Part shown: one piece after another, positions 14,876-22,170 of the stretch
Numbering within the stretch: the first letter of the stretch is position 1
Layout of the letters: every line of letters begins with the position of its first letter
Virus record (IMG/VR): IMGVR_UViG_3300007540_002278
Coordinates: 1 to 22,170 of that record
From: a virus
Direction: 5' to 3' (one strand)
DNA length: 22,170 nucleotides
Notes under the pieces: model-generated
What the model was told of the DNA's origin: nothing
The model's input: the letters and a program-made list of their open reading frames with translations, nothing else
The model's database searches: none
Position numbers and translations under genes: made by a program

Positions 14876-15727
14876 ATGGCAAAGAAAAAAGAAACAACTA
14901 AGGTTGAAAAACCTATAGTTAAAGAAACAGTGGCTGTTAAAGAACAGCCGATTGCAAAGGTTAAAGTTCCTGAGGTAAAAATTCTTACAGTTGAACATAA
15001 ACCAAAAAATCAATGGGAAGTAAAAGATAGAGTTTATTATTTAAAAGGTAGAAAGAAACCTTTATCACACTCTATAAGATCAGCTAATTTATATTGGTTT
15101 GATGAAGATAAAGCATACGAAAGAGAAATAAAATATTGTCAAAATCAAAAAACTTGTTTTGTTGATGAAATGAAAGGAGATCAGAGATTAGAACATATTA
15201 TATTTAGAAGCGGATCTTTATTTGTTCCCAAAGAAAAAGTTACATTGCAAAAATTTTTATCAATTCATCCTCATAGAGATCAAATATTCTACGAGCATAA
15301 GCCAGTGAAAATAGCTGAAAATCAAATTGAAATATTAGAAATGGAAGCTGATGCTATGGTATTAGCTAGACAAATGGATATTGATATGGCTGAAGCTGTT
15401 ATGAGAGTAGAGTCAGGATCCTCGGTTACTAAGATGAGTTCTAAAGAACTTAGAAGAGATTTACTACTATTTGCTAGGGATAATCCTAAATTGTTCTTAG
15501 AACTAGCTAAAGATGATAATGTTCAACTTAGAAATTTTGGTATTAAAGCTTCAGAGGCTAACATAATTAAATTATCTAATGACCAACGCCACTTTGAGTG
15601 GTCATCGACTGGTAGAAAAATTATGACAGTTCCTTTTGATGAGCATCCATTTTCAGCATTAGCTGCTTGGTTTAAAACTGACGAAGGTATGGAGATATAT
15701 TCAAATATCGAAAAAAGAATTAAGTAA
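14876..15727 (+). CDS. Post-capsid phage protein of unknown function (likely virion-associated)
   Basis: This 283-residue protein has an N-terminal 45 residues rich in Lys, Glu, Val and Pro (KKKETTKVEKPIVKETVAV), probably disordered. Residues 50-130 look folded and mixed alpha/beta (DRVYYLKGRKKPLSHSIRSA, YCQNQKTCFVDEMKGD, IIFRSGSLFVPKEK). The remainder is helical (EILEMEADAMVLARQMDIDM) and ends with HFEWSSTGRKIMTVPFDEHP then FSALAAWFKTDEGMEIYS. It is isolated between two terminators, so it may have its own promoter or depend on read-through. Position between capsid and connector genes suggests a head-completion or internal role, but no family can be named. Confidence 0.7.
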   Translation: MAKKKETTKVEKPIVKETVAVKEQPIAKVKVPEVKILTVEHKPKNQWEVKDRVYYLKGRKKPLSHSIRSANLYWFDEDKAYEREIKYCQNQKTCFVDEMKGDQRLEHIIFRSGSLFVPKEKVTLQKFLSIHPHRDQIFYEHKPVKIAENQIEILEMEADAMVLARQMDIDMAEAVMRVESGSSVTKMSSKELRRDLLLFARDNPKLFLELAKDDNVQLRNFGIKASEANIIKLSNDQRHFEWSSTGRKIMTVPFDEHPFSALAAWFKTDEGMEIYSNIEKRIK

Positions 15728-15747
15728 CTTTAATATTAGTAATAATT

Positions 15748-15780
15748 ATAGCCACTCATTACGGGTGGCTATTTTTATTT
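15748..15780 (+). terminator. Intrinsic terminator
   Basis: A 10-bp stem (ATAGCCACTC with GGGTGGCTAT, one G-T pair) has the 5-base loop ATTAC and is followed by TTTTATTT. It lies 20 nt after the stop of the 14876 gene. The following 15781-15836 segment holds AT-rich sequence with TATAAT at about 15811, which could be a promoter -10 box, but no convincing -35 partner is visible. Confidence 0.85.
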
Positions 15781-15836
15781 AAGTGCTAACCTTTCACTTT
15801 ATCATGTGACTATAATATAGTATAAAATATAATAAT

Positions 15837-16004
15837 ATGAGTAAATCAAAAGGACTTGGGGACACTGTTGAGAAAATTACTCGAGCTACTGGCGTAAAGT
15901 CTTTAACTCAATTAGCAATGAGGGCTACTGGCTATAAAGAATGCGGTTGTAATAAAAGAAAAGCTTGGCTTAATAAACAGTTTCCTTATCATAAACAAAA
16001 ATAA
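15837..16004 (+). CDS. 55-residue Cys-Gly-Cys phage protein
   Basis: An ATG at 15837 opens 55 codons ending at TAA 16002-16004. The protein starts SKGLGDTVEKITRATG, continues with a short helix (SLTQLAMRATG) and carries ECGCNKRKAWLNKQFPY near the C-terminus. The CGC pair beside basic residues and the LNKxFPY ending recall a small protein seen in many phages of Bacteroidota, although I know no function for it. The two cysteines could bind metal as part of an oligomer. It is in an A/T-rich context just after a terminator and 2 nt before the next gene, so it is probably the first gene of the tail-module transcript. Confidence 0.7.
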   Translation: MSKSKGLGDTVEKITRATGVKSLTQLAMRATGYKECGCNKRKAWLNKQFPYHKQK

Positions 16005-16006
16005 TT

Positions 16007-16738
16007 ATGGCTGTAACTATAGATAATGTATATCAAAAAGTATTAGCGCTAGCTAATAAAGAACAGAGAGGTTATATAACACCTCAAGAATTTAATCTAT
16101 TTGCGGATAAAGCCCAAAATGAAATATTTGATAATTACTTTCACGGTTTTAAAGGTGCTCAAAGAAAACCAAACGATCAAATGCTATACGCAGATGAAGT
16201 TGAAATGTTAGAAGAAAAACTACATCCTTTTCATATTGATACTACAGTTAATGTAGCAGCTGCTAATTTAGCTTTACCATCTATCCATAAAATAATAAGT
16301 ATTACTAGAGCAAATGGAACTCAATTATCTCAAGTTAATAAAACTCAAATAACATTTACAGAAGGAAATCCTTTAACTAAAGCCGTTCTAACAAGATCTG
16401 TTTTTGTTAGAGAAGATTCTGGTAGCGTAACAGTTTATCCAGCTGCATCAGCGGCTACTTGGAACGTGGATACAAATGGTGATGGTCAAGTTGACGCAGA
16501 AGCTTTTGAAGTAAGTTATTATTCAGCGCCATCAGCACCTAATTGGGCTTATGTAGTTACAAATGAAAAAGCTTTATATAACGCTACTAATTCAACTGAC
16601 TTTCAATTACATGTAGGTGAAGAAGAAAATTTAGTATCAAGAATATTAATGTTAGCTGGTGTAACAATACAGAAACCAGAAATACAGCAAGCTGGTGTTC
16701 AAGATATACAATTAATGAAACAACAACAAAATAGTTAA
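16007..16738 (+). CDS. Probable head-to-tail connector or tail ring protein
   Basis: This 243-residue protein has an N-terminal helical region (TIDNVYQKVLALANKEQRGY, PQEFNLFADKAQNEIFDNYF). A beta-rich middle follows (IDTTVNVAAANLALPSIHKI, SVTVYPAASAATW, EVSYYSAPSAPNWAYVV) and the end is helical and Gln-rich (EENLVSRILMLAGVTIQKPE, LMKQQQNS). A helical lead with a beta sandwich of this size, upstream of a similar protein and a gp10-like tail protein, fits the ring or tail-tube adaptors of podoviruses such as those described for crAss-like virions. The exact ring assignment is not possible. It overlaps neither neighbour and has an AATTATGG start. Confidence 0.6.
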   Translation: MAVTIDNVYQKVLALANKEQRGYITPQEFNLFADKAQNEIFDNYFHGFKGAQRKPNDQMLYADEVEMLEEKLHPFHIDTTVNVAAANLALPSIHKIISITRANGTQLSQVNKTQITFTEGNPLTKAVLTRSVFVREDSGSVTVYPAASAATWNVDTNGDGQVDAEAFEVSYYSAPSAPNWAYVVTNEKALYNATNSTDFQLHVGEEENLVSRILMLAGVTIQKPEIQQAGVQDIQLMKQQQNS

Positions 16739-16740
16739 TT

Positions 16741-17643
16741 ATGGGATTATTAGACGGAACAAATGAATATCAATATTATACAGGTTCAAGCGCTAACTAC
16801 GGTAACTATCAGTTTGTTACATTAGAGAATCTTATAAACGCATTTATGTATATATACGTGGGTGAAGGAAAAATAATATCTAAAATAAATAGAACAGATG
16901 TTCAGTTTCACGCTATGCGTGCAATACAAGAATTATCTTACGATATACTTAGATCTTTTAAAAGTCAAGAAATAGAAGTACCTAATAGTTTATCTATGAT
17001 ATTACCTCAAGATTATGTTAATTATATTAAGATAGTTAGAGTTGGTAGTGATGGTATAGAAAGAGTTTTATATCCAGCTAGAAAAACTTCAGATCCTTTT
17101 GCTATAACTCAAGATGGAGATGGTGTTTATCAATATACAGATACTGATAGTGATGGCACTGGTAATATACTAACTGAGCAAACACCTAGTGATACATCTA
17201 GTAATTTTACGGATCAAACACCAGTTAATTATCATTTGTATGATATTAATTATGTTACCGATACAGAGATAAGCCCACAAGGTAGAAGGTATGGTTTGGA
17301 TCCAGAGCATACACAAATAAATGGTAGTTATTTTATAGATAACGCAAGGGGCGTGATTAATTTTGGCTCAGCATTAGCTGGTGTAACTGTAACGCTACAT
17401 TATGTTAGTGATGGATTAGGTAAAGATTCAGAGATGGTTGTACATAAGTTTTGCGAAGAAGCTTGTTACAAACATATAGCGTATGGCGTATTATCCACAA
17501 GATCTAATATACCAGAATATTTAGTTGCTAGATTTAAGAAAGAAAGGTTTGCTGAAACCAGAAAGGCAAAAATTAGATTATCAAATATTAAGATAGAAGA
17601 ATTTACGCAAGTTCTAAAAGGAATGGGTAAACAAATAAAATAA
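16741..17643 (+). CDS. Probable tail ring/adaptor (gp4-like connector) protein
   Basis: This 300-residue protein begins with a Tyr/Asn/Gly-rich stretch and a helical pair (LENLINAFMYIYVGEGK, DVQFHAMRAIQELSYDILRS). The motif EVPNSLSMILPQDYVNYIKI follows at about 79-98. A Ser/Thr/Asp-rich insertion lies at about 125-160 and a beta strand pair is GVINFGSALAGVTVTLHYVS. The C-terminal helical bundle carries VHKFCEEACYKHIAYG and RFKKERFAETRKAKIRLSNI. The PxDYV-type strand and C-terminal helices fit head-to-tail adaptor proteins of podoviruses and crAss-like phages. It starts 2 nt after the preceding stop, in AATTATGG. Confidence 0.6.
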   Translation: MGLLDGTNEYQYYTGSSANYGNYQFVTLENLINAFMYIYVGEGKIISKINRTDVQFHAMRAIQELSYDILRSFKSQEIEVPNSLSMILPQDYVNYIKIVRVGSDGIERVLYPARKTSDPFAITQDGDGVYQYTDTDSDGTGNILTEQTPSDTSSNFTDQTPVNYHLYDINYVTDTEISPQGRRYGLDPEHTQINGSYFIDNARGVINFGSALAGVTVTLHYVSDGLGKDSEMVVHKFCEEACYKHIAYGVLSTRSNIPEYLVARFKKERFAETRKAKIRLSNIKIEEFTQVLKGMGKQIK

Positions 17644-17647
17644 AATT

Positions 17648-20600
17648 ATGGGAGAAATTAAACATGGTTTTACGGGTGGAAAGATGAATAAAGATCTTGA
17701 TGAGCGTTTAGTTCAGCAAGGTGAATATAGAGATGCAATGAATATCCAAGTTAGAACCACAGCTGGAAGCGGTGAAGGTGATGGTATTGGAGATGCTGGG
17801 GTCGTACAAAATTTACAAGGCAATATTAGCATCGGTACAGCAACGGGTGATACTTTATCCGCTAGTTTTGTTGATACTGACTTTACTTGTATAGGTTCTA
17901 TTGCTCACGAAAAAACTGACTCGGGTTATTTCTTTTTTACAACAGATATATTTTTAGCAGCTGATTATACTTCAACTACTGAAATAATAAAAATAGATAC
18001 TATAGTAGAGCATAGTGTTAAAACTAATTTAAATGCCCCTGTAGTCGTGGATAGGTGGGGACTACAAACACCTATAATTAATGTATGGGGTAATAACAAT
18101 GGAGATGCTTCAGACAACGAAGCACCAACTGGCACTATAACTACGTTCAATGCTATATCTACTCTTCCAGCAAAAATAAGAGAAGGTATGACTATAGAAT
18201 TTACCGACTCAGCAAATGTTGGTAATTTTGCTACAGTTAAAATAAAAAAAATAGATGGTAATACAATACATTTATACGATCAAATAAATACTGCTGATGC
18301 TACATGGGCTAACTTTACTCATGCTAGATTTACTCACCCTAGAGCTTTACATTTTTCTAAAAAGCAACTTATTACAGGAATAAACATAATAGATAATTTA
18401 TTATTTTGGACAGACGGAAAAACTGAGCCAAAAAAAATAAATATAGAAAGATGTAAAAAAGGTACTAATGTTGATGGGACTTCACATACTAAATTATTTA
18501 TAACTAATCCTAATACAGAGGAGTTGGCAGATGCAGGGTCGTTAGAGCTAACTGGTTTAAATAGCGATTTACTAGAAGAGCATATTACTGTTTTAAGGCC
18601 AGCGCCTAAAACTCCACCAACGATAGATGTTGAATTAAAAGATGATGCAGAATTAGAATTCTCTGTAAGCGAGTTTTACTCAACAACTATAGAGGGTGAC
18701 AGTGACACTGAAACTTTAACTAGTTTATGGGATATTCAAGAGGACGTAGAAAGTATGGTTGGTACCACAGCATTTATAGGTTCAACAGCTATTGACTCTA
18801 CTCCTGATATCTTACATTACTATGGCGATACTATACCAAATTTAAGTCAAGTACCTTTTGAAATAGGAGATATTTTTGTTGTGTCACAAGAGGAGGTTGA
18901 AGAAGGTTTTACTCCGGTAATTTTTAAAGTTAAGTTCTTAGGGTATTATAATGGTTACCCTAGTTTAGAACTATCTGAATCACCTACGGATCTAATAAAA
19001 GTAGAAATAATAAAGGCACCTAATTATTTACCTAGCAATAGTATGCACGATTGGTCATTCAGGCTTGCTAATGATAAAGATTCTAAGTTTGAATTAAAGT
19101 TTGCAAGGTTTGGATATAGATATAAATACGAAGATGGTGAATACTCAGCTTTTTCTCCTTGGTCCGAATTAGCATTTGATCCAGGTTTATTTGATTACGA
19201 TCCCGTAAAAGGTTATAATCTAGGTATGGTTAACACTATTAAAAAATTAACTATAAAAGATTTTATACCGTATTACACTGATAGATCTTTAGATATAATT
19301 GAGGTAGAGATACTATATAAGTCTACTGATTCACCAAACGTATACACAATAAAAAGTATTAAAAAAATAAGAGACGGTGAATGGGAGCTGTTTACGCCTG
19401 ATGGTAATTTAGATAACAATGATGCAACTCAAAGTTCTTTAGGAACAGGTGCATTAGAGATAAAGTCAGAAACTATACATAGAGTTTTACCATCTAACCA
19501 AACGTTAAGAACTTTTGATAACGTACCTAGAATTGCTTTAGCCCAAGAGATAACCGGAAGTAGAGTACTATATGGTAACTTTACTCAAGGATTTGATTTA
19601 AAATATCCAGTTGGATTAAATCAAGATGTAGTAAGCGAGTCAGTTGATAATCAACCTAAAAGATCGGTTAAAACAATTAGAGACTACAAGGTTGGTATGG
19701 TATTTGGAGATATATATGGTAGAGAAACACCGGTTATAGCATCAAATAAAATAACTTCAGGAATTGATGTTTTTGGTGATGAGGAGTTTTTTGCCTCAAC
19801 AGACGAATTAACTATACCTAAAGAGCTTTGCGCTCAAGCGAATAAGTTATCTGTTAAGCAGGTATGGGATAAACCAGGTTTGCCGGGCGGTGATCCATCG
19901 TCTATGACTTGGATGGAATACGTAAAATATTACGTTAAAGAAACTAGTAATGAATACTATAATCTTGTATTAGACAGATGGTATAAAGCTAAAAAAGAAA
20001 ATAACATATGGTTATCTTTTCCGTCTGCAGATAGAAACAAGGTTGATCTTGAAACTTATTTATATTTAAAAAAGGCCCACGGAAGTGATGACGCTATATT
20101 AGATAAGGCTAGGTATAAAATAATAGATATTAAAAATGAAGCTCCTGATTTCATAAAAACAGATACAAGAAATTTAGGATTGGTGAATATAACTGGGGAC
20201 CCAACTGATGCTGGCTCTGAGTCACCAATTGGTGCAGCTGACCCACAGATAAATGAACCATTTCTTTTAACATCACCAACAAACACTAGAATAGAAGTGC
20301 CAAATAGTTCTTGGCAAGGTTTTTTAAACTTGTATGGAGAAAATAAAAGAGGGCAACTTTTTGTTAGAGTTGTGGGTCAAACAGAAAATATAGCTTCTGG
20401 TGGTGTATTTAACAGATTAAACAGTGGTGATTATAAAAAAGTAACACATCATTATGTGAAGCCAGCGGCACAACTTGAAAATGAAGTAGGTGTAGTAACA
20501 TATGATAGTTCATTTCTAGGATCCGCTGATATGGTAAATAGATTTGCGGCTATGGGTTATCCTATAGATGGTGATTGCGCTACTCAATGTTTACAGTATT

Positions 20601-22170
20601 ATTTTGAATTCAAAGAAGATGTTATAGAAAATAAGCCAGAATTTGATGGAAGATTTTTTGTTCTTATAGAAAAAGATGAAACAACTGAAGAGACGATAGA
20701 GATAACGTCTGAAAGCGGTTTAACTTTCTTTGAGATATTTCAGTTCACAATAAATTATGTAGACTCACAGCAGTTTAGCCCAGCTAAACAAGGGCCGTAT
20801 TCAAGAACTGGTGATGAGGGTAATACGGATATATATGACGCTACAACTGGTTTAATGAGTAATTTTACAACTGGTATATATGATGGTGATCCTAGGATAT
20901 ATACAGACCCTACAAATCCTTATGAATGGTGGGGTTGGGGTAGATTTTCACAAACTCATCCTCATAGTGGAGATGCATCTTATACTTTTCAAAATAATAA
21001 TGGTGATGATGATACTCAATATGATTCTAGACAGGCCCACTTTTTTGCTTTAGGATGTAACCACTCAGTTACTGGTGATGATCATAATGACATGCCGTAT
21101 AATTCGGCGGATGGGGAAATAAATGGGGATGATGGTCAATTTAATGACATGAACTTAAAGGGAACTATTAATTATGCTCAAATAACTTATCAATTTTGGC
21201 AGACATATAAAATGTTTCATAGATTTTCTGATGAATATGGATATGAAAATGTAGGGCCAGATGGTTCAAACTTAGCTAACGAGCATTTAGTGTTTTTAGA
21301 TGGAGCTAGAGCTAATCAATTTCAACTTAAAGAGTATGGAACTGATATTAACACTACCACAGAGCAAGGTGTCCAAACTGTTTCTCCTGGCCAAGAATTT
21401 ATAGTCACTAATGACTCGCAGGCAGAAAGTGGTAGTATAGGTTACGTAGATGCCCCTGCTATTTATAATTACAAACCTACAGCATTAGATGAAGGATACG
21501 CTTCAGAAGGTTTAGGTAGGATGGTTCTTAGTAAGCTAGGTAATTGGGGCATTGATGCTGGCAACCCTGTTGCGGGTGCTATATATAATTATTTTGCAGG
21601 TGACTCAGCTAGTGGTACTTACTTCTCTTTCGTAAATGACGAATCTGATAATGGCGAAGCACATGTGTATAAAGTTATAACCACTCATCCGGAAGACGAT
21701 GATATTATTATACCTGTACAAAAAACAATACCTCAAGCTAGTAGAAATTTTGGTTGGCTAAGAAGAGCTGCCAATTATGGAGACGGGGATAGTGGCTGTG
21801 AAGATACAGAGAAACGTAGTGAGCCACTAAATATATGGAGTGGTCTGCAATACGGTGATAGTGATTATGATGGCGTTAATTTCTCAGGTGAAAATCAAAC
21901 TTGTGCTGATGAATTTGGTGTTCAAAATGCACCGTGCTGGCAAAATTTAAATTTTGACATGCTTGGAGATGCGTTGGGCTTAGGACCTATGGAGCTAAGA
22001 GTTGGTGTACTAGCTAATGATACTGGTAACAATGACTATGCTTTTAATGGTGACCCATGCAACAACAGGTTCAACAAGATATGTGGACAATGCAACGTTT
22101 CAGAATCTGTATATGATGGATACGGAACATACGGTGATTCTAAAGTTTGTACTAGAGAGTCAATAAGATT
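17648..22170 (+). CDS. Large tail stabilisation/muzzle-type protein (P22 gp10-like), truncated by the window end
   Basis: The frame is open from ATG 17648 to the last base: at least 1507 residues with no stop. The N-terminus GFTGGKMNKDLDERLVQQGE continues YRDAMNIQVRTT; this KDLDER-GEYRDAxN signature is typical of the tail stabilisation proteins of many marine and Bacteroidota podoviruses, related to P22 gp10 and the muzzle of crAss-like virions. The first 260 residues look like a beta-propeller-type sequence (NIIDNLLFWTDGKTEPKKIN, about 250-270, is a recognisable repeat-edge motif). Segments such as GYRYKYEDGEYSAFSPWSEL and YSPAKQGPY-like strings are beta-rich. The last 125 visible residues contain seven cysteines (SGCED, TCADE, PCWQ, DPCNN, ICGQC, VCTR). 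Usual family lengths suggest the gene continues well beyond the window. Confidence 0.75.
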   Translation, partial: MGEIKHGFTGGKMNKDLDERLVQQGEYRDAMNIQVRTTAGSGEGDGIGDAGVVQNLQGNISIGTATGDTLSASFVDTDFTCIGSIAHEKTDSGYFFFTTDIFLAADYTSTTEIIKIDTIVEHSVKTNLNAPVVVDRWGLQTPIINVWGNNNGDASDNEAPTGTITTFNAISTLPAKIREGMTIEFTDSANVGNFATVKIKKIDGNTIHLYDQINTADATWANFTHARFTHPRALHFSKKQLITGINIIDNLLFWTDGKTEPKKINIERCKKGTNVDGTSHTKLFITNPNTEELADAGSLELTGLNSDLLEEHITVLRPAPKTPPTIDVELKDDAELEFSVSEFYSTTIEGDSDTETLTSLWDIQEDVESMVGTTAFIGSTAIDSTPDILHYYGDTIPNLSQVPFEIGDIFVVSQEEVEEGFTPVIFKVKFLGYYNGYPSLELSESPTDLIKVEIIKAPNYLPSNSMHDWSFRLANDKDSKFELKFARFGYRYKYEDGEYSAFSPWSELAFDPGLFDYDPVKGYNLGMVNTIKKLTIKDFIPYYTDRSLDIIEVEILYKSTDSPNVYTIKSIKKIRDGEWELFTPDGNLDNNDATQSSLGTGALEIKSETIHRVLPSNQTLRTFDNVPRIALAQEITGSRVLYGNFTQGFDLKYPVGLNQDVVSESVDNQPKRSVKTIRDYKVGMVFGDIYGRETPVIASNKITSGIDVFGDEEFFASTDELTIPKELCAQANKLSVKQVWDKPGLPGGDPSSMTWMEYVKYYVKETSNEYYNLVLDRWYKAKKENNIWLSFPSADRNKVDLETYLYLKKAHGSDDAILDKARYKIIDIKNEAPDFIKTDTRNLGLVNITGDPTDAGSESPIGAADPQINEPFLLTSPTNTRIEVPNSSWQGFLNLYGENKRGQLFVRVVGQTENIASGGVFNRLNSGDYKKVTHHYVKPAAQLENEVGVVTYDSSFLGSADMVNRFAAMGYPIDGDCATQCLQYYFEFKEDVIENKPEFDGRFFVLIEKDETTEETIEITSESGLTFFEIFQFTINYVDSQQFSPAKQGPYSRTGDEGNTDIYDATTGLMSNFTTGIYDGDPRIYTDPTNPYEWWGWGRFSQTHPHSGDASYTFQNNNGDDDTQYDSRQAHFFALGCNHSVTGDDHNDMPYNSADGEINGDDGQFNDMNLKGTINYAQITYQFWQTYKMFHRFSDEYGYENVGPDGSNLANEHLVFLDGARANQFQLKEYGTDINTTTEQGVQTVSPGQEFIVTNDSQAESGSIGYVDAPAIYNYKPTALDEGYASEGLGRMVLSKLGNWGIDAGNPVAGAIYNYFAGDSASGTYFSFVNDESDNGEAHVYKVITTHPEDDDIIIPVQKTIPQASRNFGWLRRAANYGDGDSGCEDTEKRSEPLNIWSGLQYGDSDYDGVNFSGENQTCADEFGVQNAPCWQNLNFDMLGDALGLGPMELRVGVLANDTGNNDYAFNGDPCNNRFNKICGQCNVSESVYDGYGTYGDSKVCTRESIR

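Noticed and set aside
15781-15836. Promoter with TATAAT at about 15811
   Set aside because: The -10-like box is in an A/T-rich leader and no -35 or Bacteroidota-type TTTG element lies at the right spacing, so it is mentioned only with the adjacent terminator.
16007-22170. Programmed frameshift or tape-measure arrangement as in long-tailed phages
   Set aside because: No overlapping tail-assembly pair, slippery heptamer or long helical tape-measure gene was seen; the genes fit a short-tailed layout.

Overview
The window is a contiguous block of a tailed double-stranded DNA bacteriophage genome. It is AT-rich, tightly packed and encoded entirely on the + strand. It holds a recognisable terminase large subunit, portal, scaffold, major capsid protein and head-to-tail/tail proteins, with no bacterial housekeeping or integration genes apart from chaperonins. 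No Shine-Dalgarno-like purine run stands out before most genes. Starts instead follow A/T-rich leaders, often ending in AATTATGG, which is the pattern of Bacteroidota hosts. Together with the style of the terminase, portal and large tail protein, this points to a virus of a (probably aquatic) Bacteroidota bacterium. It is most likely a short-tailed phage related to Cellulophaga-phage/crAss-like lineages. The host and lineage are inferences, not proven by the sequence.

Layout: (1) 1-1775, the 3' end of an unknown gene and a 524-residue, extremely Lys/Arg-rich protein. (2) 1826-3635, a viral chaperonin pair, groEL then groES (the reverse of the usual bacterial order), overlapping by 14 nt and followed by a hairpin. 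(3) 3753-6109, two beta-rich, probably virion-exposed proteins flanking a winged-helix protein and a holin-like protein that are translationally coupled. (4) 6143-7225, three small genes, the last of which looks like two GroES-type domains in tandem. (5) 7170-12060, packaging: a candidate small terminase, the large terminase and the portal, each junction overlapping (ATGA at the last two). (6) 12095-14806, scaffold and major capsid protein, closed by a strong terminator. (7) 14876-15727, one conserved-looking gene closed by a second terminator. (8) 15837-22170, a 55-residue Cys-Gly-Cys protein, two connector/ring-type proteins and a very large P22 gp10-like tail (muzzle/stabilisation) protein that runs off the end of the window.

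The most interesting feature is the folding machinery. The virus carries a full-length ATPase-competent GroEL whose inter-ring contact residues appear charge-swapped relative to E. coli and which lacks the GGM tail. Its GroES has a mobile loop but no roof loop. A second protein upstream of the terminase has a pattern best explained as a double GroES. Together these suggest a dedicated, possibly host-insulated, virion-protein folding chamber. Regions (5)-(8) build the head, package DNA and assemble the short tail; the lysis-type gene sits between the beta-rich structural genes. No endolysin, integrase, polymerase, tRNA gene or CRISPR array is visible. No gene-free stretch exceeds 300 bases: the longest gaps are 3636-3752 and 15728-15836, and both contain hairpins described below.
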